A DNA stretch of 64,000 bases, taken from NCBI GenBank assembly GCA_034521465.1, contig JAXHMN010000016.1:310001-374000 (forward strand), read 5' to 3'. The position numbers and the translations under genes were made by a program. This DNA is from SURF-28 sp034521465. GTDB lineage: Bacteria > Bacteroidota > Ignavibacteria > Ignavibacteriales > Melioribacteraceae. This document shows positions 60,078 to 64,000 of the stretch, piece after piece. How positions within the stretch are numbered: the first letter of the stretch is position 1; each line of letters opens with the position of its first letter. The notes beneath the pieces were generated by a model. It was given only the letters and a program-made list of their open reading frames with translations. It did not search any database and was not told the DNA's origin.

Positions 60078-60347
60078 TTTGACTTCTGTAATTTTATTGA
60101 AAAATTAATTGCGTCAAGTTACTCAAGGAGAATATTTTTTGCAAATACTTCCGTTTTTTTTACACAGATTTAATATTGCAATTTATTTAACAGAAATAGA
60201 GGAGAAGTTATCCGGGTTTCTGTAAAGTTGCGGCTACAGTCTCTTCGCTGAGAAATCGAGAAAAAATCTTTGCTTTTCATGGCATACCTATCTAAATTTA
60301 AAGTCTGAATCTTTTCAAACCGATAAAAACAGAAGGAGTAGTAAGTT

Positions 60348-62432
60348 ATGGGCATGATGGCCAAGATGAGAAGTTTAGCTCCGTGGTTCATCATTACGGT
60401 AGGTGGATTATTCGTATTGTTCATGGTCCTTTCAGATTCGCAGCTTGTGAATATAGTGGGTCAAAGATCGAATAATATTGGTTATGTAAACGATGAGCCG
60501 ATCACGTATCAGCAATTTTCCAACTTTCTTGAATCTGCGAGAAGACAACAGCAAGCTGAATCCGGAGAGGATCTTAGTGAAACTCAATTGGAAATGCTGC
60601 GTGACGAAGTATGGAACGCTTACGTAAATCAATTACTTATCAATGAGAAAATAGATGAATTTGGTATTATTGTTACTGATGAAGAAGTTGAAGAAGCAAT
60701 ACTAGGACCAAACCCACCGGCGTTTTTGAGACAGAATTTTATTGATACGAATGGAGTTTTCAATAGGGAAGCATATGAACAAGCTCTCTTTAATCCTCAA
60801 AATGCAGAAGCATTGATTCAAGCCGAAGAGCAAGTCAGAAGACAAAAAGTTCAAGAAAAACTTAGAGCATATTTAACTGGTTCAGTGGTTGTTACAGAAG
60901 GGGAACTGAAGAGAAAATTTATTGAACAAAATACTCAAGTTTCTGCCGAATATGCTTTAGTTCAGTATAATATGATCCCGGATTCCGCGGTTGAAATTAC
61001 CGAGTCAGATCTGAGGGATTACTACAATGATAATAAATCAGATTATACAGTCGAGCCAAAACGTAAAATTAAATATGTATTATTTGAAAGAAAACCCTCT
61101 CTCGAAGATACTACAGCGATTAGATCTAACTTAGAAGCAATAGTGGAAGATCTAAAAAGTGATACGACTTCATTTAGAAACTATGTAAATATTTATTCAG
61201 AAGAACCTTACAGACTTGATACACTTACGGTTGATAAAATTCATCCCAATGCAGTTACAATCCTCAAGGAAGCATCCGAAGGTGAAGTTATCGGTCCGGT
61301 ATTATCGTCCGAAGGTTATACGGTTTATAAATTAGTTGATAAATATGGAAGCACCGAACAATTTGCCAGAGCTTCACATATTCTTGTATCCGGTACGGAT
61401 GATGAAGCAAAACAAAAAGCCGATTCGGTTTATCAAGCGCTTCAAGACGGAGCAGATTTTGTGCAGACAGCAATGGATGTTTCTGAAGATCCCGGCAGCG
61501 GTTCAAGAGGCGGTGATCTCGGTTGGTTTGGTAAAGGGCAAATGGTACCCGAATTTGAAAATGCTGTATTCAGCGGAAGCGTAGGCGTAATCCAGAAACC
61601 TGTTCAATCTCAGTTTGGCTATCACATTATAAAAGTTGCTGATAGAAGTAATACGAAGTATGTTGTAGAAAAAATTGTTAATTCAATTAATGCTTCCGGT
61701 TCAACACTCGATAGAGTTTTTGAAAGAGCCGGAGACTTTGCCTACTTAGCAGACGAAAACGGTTTTGAAGCAGAAGCTGAATTAATGGAGTTAGACGTAG
61801 TTGAAACTCAGCCATTCGATGAAAAAGTATCCTTTATTCCGGGTCTTGGACAATCAAACGCACTCAAAAAGTTTGTCTTTGATAACAGCGTAGGAACAAT
61901 TAGTGATGTGATTCGAGTTCCTTCGGGTTATGTTGTTGCTAAAATTTCCGAAGCAATTAAAGGCGGCTTCAAACCTTTTGAAGAAGTTGAAAAGCAACTT
62001 AGAATCTCATTACTGCGTGAGCGTAAATTTGATATGGCTATGGAAATAGCCCAAGATATTTATAACAATGTGAAAGATGACGGTTCTTTATCCAAAGCTC
62101 CGGAATTTAGCGACTATGTTAAGTTCGAATATGTCACTAGTTTTTCACCATCCGGTAACATCCCGACGGTGGGAAGAGATCAGGCGTTTGCCGCATATGC
62201 TTTGGTAGGTGAACTAAAGAAAATTTCCAAACCGATAAGAGGTAACAAAGGTGCTTATCTAATCCGGTTATCCTCACGAACAGAGTTTGATGAAGAAGAA
62301 TTTGCAAAACAGAAACAAAACTTGAGAGCAAGCGCTCTTCAACAGAAAAAATCACAAATTTATGTTGATTGGATCGCGAGCTTAAAAGAAGAGGCGGATA
62401 TAGAAGATAATCGCCATCTTTTTTATAGATGA
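60348..62432 (+). CDS. PpiD/SurA-like periplasmic peptidyl-prolyl isomerase
   Basis: 694-residue inner-membrane-anchored chaperone: a transmembrane helix at residues 11-29, a SurA_N-like helical region (VNDEPITYQQFSNFLESARR ... LRDEVWNAYVNQLLI), and a parvulin domain at about residues 340-430 with FARASHILVSG, GSGSRGGDLGWFGKGQMVPEFENAVF and QSQFGYHIIKV. A second, degenerate parvulin-like part follows. Role: folding of exported and outer-membrane proteins. AAGGAG lies eleven bases before the start. The next gene encodes a beta-barrel protein. Confidence 0.9.
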   Translation: MGMMAKMRSLAPWFIITVGGLFVLFMVLSDSQLVNIVGQRSNNIGYVNDEPITYQQFSNFLESARRQQQAESGEDLSETQLEMLRDEVWNAYVNQLLINEKIDEFGIIVTDEEVEEAILGPNPPAFLRQNFIDTNGVFNREAYEQALFNPQNAEALIQAEEQVRRQKVQEKLRAYLTGSVVVTEGELKRKFIEQNTQVSAEYALVQYNMIPDSAVEITESDLRDYYNDNKSDYTVEPKRKIKYVLFERKPSLEDTTAIRSNLEAIVEDLKSDTTSFRNYVNIYSEEPYRLDTLTVDKIHPNAVTILKEASEGEVIGPVLSSEGYTVYKLVDKYGSTEQFARASHILVSGTDDEAKQKADSVYQALQDGADFVQTAMDVSEDPGSGSRGGDLGWFGKGQMVPEFENAVFSGSVGVIQKPVQSQFGYHIIKVADRSNTKYVVEKIVNSINASGSTLDRVFERAGDFAYLADENGFEAEAELMELDVVETQPFDEKVSFIPGLGQSNALKKFVFDNSVGTISDVIRVPSGYVVAKISEAIKGGFKPFEEVEKQLRISLLRERKFDMAMEIAQDIYNNVKDDGSLSKAPEFSDYVKFEYVTSFSPSGNIPTVGRDQAFAAYALVGELKKISKPIRGNKGAYLIRLSSRTEFDEEEFAKQKQNLRASALQQKKSQIYVDWIASLKEEADIEDNRHLFYR

Positions 62433-62439
62433 TTTTTAC

Positions 62440-62467
62440 AGGGCTAACTTTGGTTAGCCCTTTTTTT
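62440..62467 (+). terminator. Rho-independent terminator after the PpiD-like gene
   Basis: GGGCTAAC-TTTG-GTTAGCCC stem followed by seven T residues, starting eight bases after the stop codon. Confidence 0.9.
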
Positions 62468-62507
62468 ACCCTTTCCGATTGACCGCTTTTTTTTATATTG
62501 CTATTCA

Positions 62508-63227
62508 ATGTATGTTCGTTTAGCAAAATATTTTCTTCTAATAATTATTCTTTTATTACTTCCGATAAAAGGACAGTATAACGATAAAGATTTTGGATTA
62601 TCGTTCTCGGCAAACTATACAACTACCGCACGACTGTATCTTAATCCTAATGCAATTGAACGACTCTTGCGTGAAGAGAATTTGGAAATTGAAGATATTT
62701 ACAGCTACGCATTTGAAATAAGGTACCGTGTAAGCGATTCATTTCTGGTTGGGATCGGTACCGAATATGTTGAAAAAGTTGCAAAACTTATTAATGTAAT
62801 CGGCTTCCCTTCTCAATTAGCCGGCATCGAAATTAATGAGGGATTTACTCTAATACCTGTTGAATTATCCGGCTATTATTTCATTCCATTTTCTACCGAA
62901 TCACTTAAGTTTTACATGGGCGGCGGACTGGGAATATATTTCGGATCATATATAAGAGAGTTCGGCACTTTAGAAGTTGAAACCGTTAATCAGGATTTTG
63001 CTTGGGGTATTCATGGTAGAATTGGCATGGACTATATGTTTTCAGATTTTTTCTCACTTAGGGGAGAAATGAAATTTCGCGATCCGGATTTTAATATGGA
63101 AAATAAATATACCTCAAATTCGTTTGTTTACCAGGGTAATGTGATTAATCTTCCGCAAGAACCTTTCGCAACAAGAGTTAATATAGAAGGCATGACATTT
63201 TCTTTAGCGGCAGTAGTTTATTTCTAA
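62508..63227 (+). CDS. Outer-membrane beta-barrel-like protein, hypothetical
   Basis: 239 residues with a signal peptide (LAKYFLLIIILLLLPIKGQ) and alternating hydrophobic strands (FGLSFSANYTTTARLYL, LKFYMGGGLGIYFGSY, GIHGRIGMDYMFSDFFSLRGEMKF), ending in VVYF, a C-terminal aromatic residue typical of outer-membrane barrels. I recognise no specific family. It lies between the PpiD-like and shikimate kinase genes. Confidence 0.75.
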   Translation: MYVRLAKYFLLIIILLLLPIKGQYNDKDFGLSFSANYTTTARLYLNPNAIERLLREENLEIEDIYSYAFEIRYRVSDSFLVGIGTEYVEKVAKLINVIGFPSQLAGIEINEGFTLIPVELSGYYFIPFSTESLKFYMGGGLGIYFGSYIREFGTLEVETVNQDFAWGIHGRIGMDYMFSDFFSLRGEMKFRDPDFNMENKYTSNSFVYQGNVINLPQEPFATRVNIEGMTFSLAAVVYF

Positions 63228-63292
63228 TCTTATTCTTTATAACTTCTCTTTACAATTCATTTTTATATATATTCGTCAACTAATTTTTTGAA

Positions 63293-63853
63293 ATGGAAAA
63301 GAATAGAAGAATATATTTAACCGGCTTTATGACAAGCGGTAAAAGTACAATCGGACCAATACTTTCCAATGTTTTAGGTTGGGATTTCTACGATCTCGAT
63401 AAAGTGATCGAACAAAAAGAGAAGATGACAGTTGTGGAAATATTTGAAACAAAAGGAGAACAATATTTCCGCAAACTCGAAGAAACAATGTTGAAAGCTT
63501 TATCGGTTGATGAAAATTTGGTTGTCTCATTGGGAGGCGGAACAATTGACAACACCGAAAACTTAAAGTTGATTAAGGATAACGGTATTTTAATTTACTT
63601 AAAAGTATCACCGGATGTTTTGTACAAAAGATTAAGAAATAAAATAGACAGGCCATTGTTTAAAGATTTGGTACTTGGAGAAAAAAGCGAGGCGGAGTTT
63701 GTTAAAAGAATCAGCGATATATTAGAAAAAAGAGAAACTAATTATAAAATGGCAGATTTAGAAATAAACACAGATGAAACCAGAGTTGGCTACACTGTTG
63801 ATAACTTAGCAAAAAAAATAATGAATCTGATAAATGGAAAAAATTCAAATTAA
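63293..63853 (+). CDS. aroK: Shikimate kinase
   Basis: Phosphorylates shikimate in aromatic amino acid synthesis. 186 residues. Walker A GFMTSGKSTIG (relatives have GFMGxGKS), shikimate site DLD in FYDLDKVIE, GEQYFRKLEETML, LGGGTI and KIDRPLF. Intact. Its 3' end overlaps the aroB start by 20 bases. Confidence 0.93.
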   Translation: MEKNRRIYLTGFMTSGKSTIGPILSNVLGWDFYDLDKVIEQKEKMTVVEIFETKGEQYFRKLEETMLKALSVDENLVVSLGGGTIDNTENLKLIKDNGILIYLKVSPDVLYKRLRNKIDRPLFKDLVLGEKSEAEFVKRISDILEKRETNYKMADLEINTDETRVGYTVDNLAKKIMNLINGKNSN

Positions 63854-64000
63854 CTTACCCGCAAATCCCTATGAAGTATTAGTGGGTTCTAATCTCATCG
63901 ATAATCTTTTCGAGTTTATAGAACAGCGGAATTTAAATAAGAATGTATTTGCCGTAATAGATGAAAATTTTTATAAAATTTATAAACCACAATTAGATAA
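63834..64000 (+). CDS. aroB: 3-Dehydroquinate synthase, N-terminal part, cut by window edge
   Basis: The first 55 residues (MEKIQINLPANPYEVLVGSN ... NVFAVIDENF) match the N-terminus of AroB, which forms 3-dehydroquinate with NAD. The start at 63834 lies within the aroK coding sequence, indicating translational coupling. The rest lies past the right edge. Confidence 0.87.
   Translation, partial: MEKIQINLPANPYEVLVGSNLIDNLFEFIEQRNLNKNVFAVIDENFYKIYKPQLD

Overview
The window looks like a piece of chromosome from a low-GC, Gram-negative member of the Ignavibacteria (Bacteroidota/Chlorobi group). The evidence is a set of secreted proteins ending in a type IX secretion (T9SS) sorting domain with the NYPNPFNPTT motif, a classical o-succinylbenzoate menaquinone operon, a six-subunit Rnf complex, and outer-membrane and PpiD-like proteins. 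No rRNA, tRNA, CRISPR array, integrase or transposase was seen.

Layout. 1-12578 (minus): tandem array of five T9SS-exported proteins with Asp-box propellers, the fifth cut by the left edge; all are broken by many frameshifts. 12882-15759 (minus): NtrC-type response regulator and its PAS histidine kinase. 16258-17850 (plus): DUF4139/MuiA-like protein. 17917-19667 (minus): OlsF-like bifunctional acyltransferase. 19840-26295 (minus): a membrane hydroxylase with an internal deletion, then NeuB-like synthase, KdsC-like phosphatase, SDR, class III aminotransferase, SpsF-like cytidylyltransferase and a GT-B-like transferase, probably a nonulosonic-acid-type surface glycan pathway. 26522-27446 (plus): metallophosphoesterase. 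27640-33387 (plus): rnfCDGEAB and an RseC-like gene. 33651-34714: saccharopine dehydrogenase-like oxidoreductase. 34770-36079 (minus): exported MORN/YwqK repeat protein. 36187-44830: hotdog thioesterase and menF-D-H-B-A-C-E. 44912-46014: YgjP-type metallopeptidase and MarR regulator. 46021-50670 (minus): prmA, dacB, a TatD-radical SAM fusion and purM. 50862-53688: hrcA-grpE-dnaJ. 53695-56832: ComEA-like, pilus-like, PilM-like, rsmD, coaD. 56829-60077: small membrane protein, peptide deformylase, SSS symporter and a second small membrane protein. 60348-64000: PpiD-like chaperone, beta-barrel protein, aroK and the start of aroB.

Two themes cut across the window. First, about twenty otherwise ordinary conserved genes carry single-base frameshifts, several of them at A or T homopolymers; consensus errors from long-read sequencing are the simplest explanation, so most should be read as intact genes. 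Second, several families of short dispersed palindromic repeats fill intergenic gaps, and one family appears inside the menD coding region. Functionally the menaquinone operon supplies the quinone pool, Rnf couples ferredoxin and NAD to an ion gradient, and the surface glycan and T9SS genes build and decorate the outer surface.
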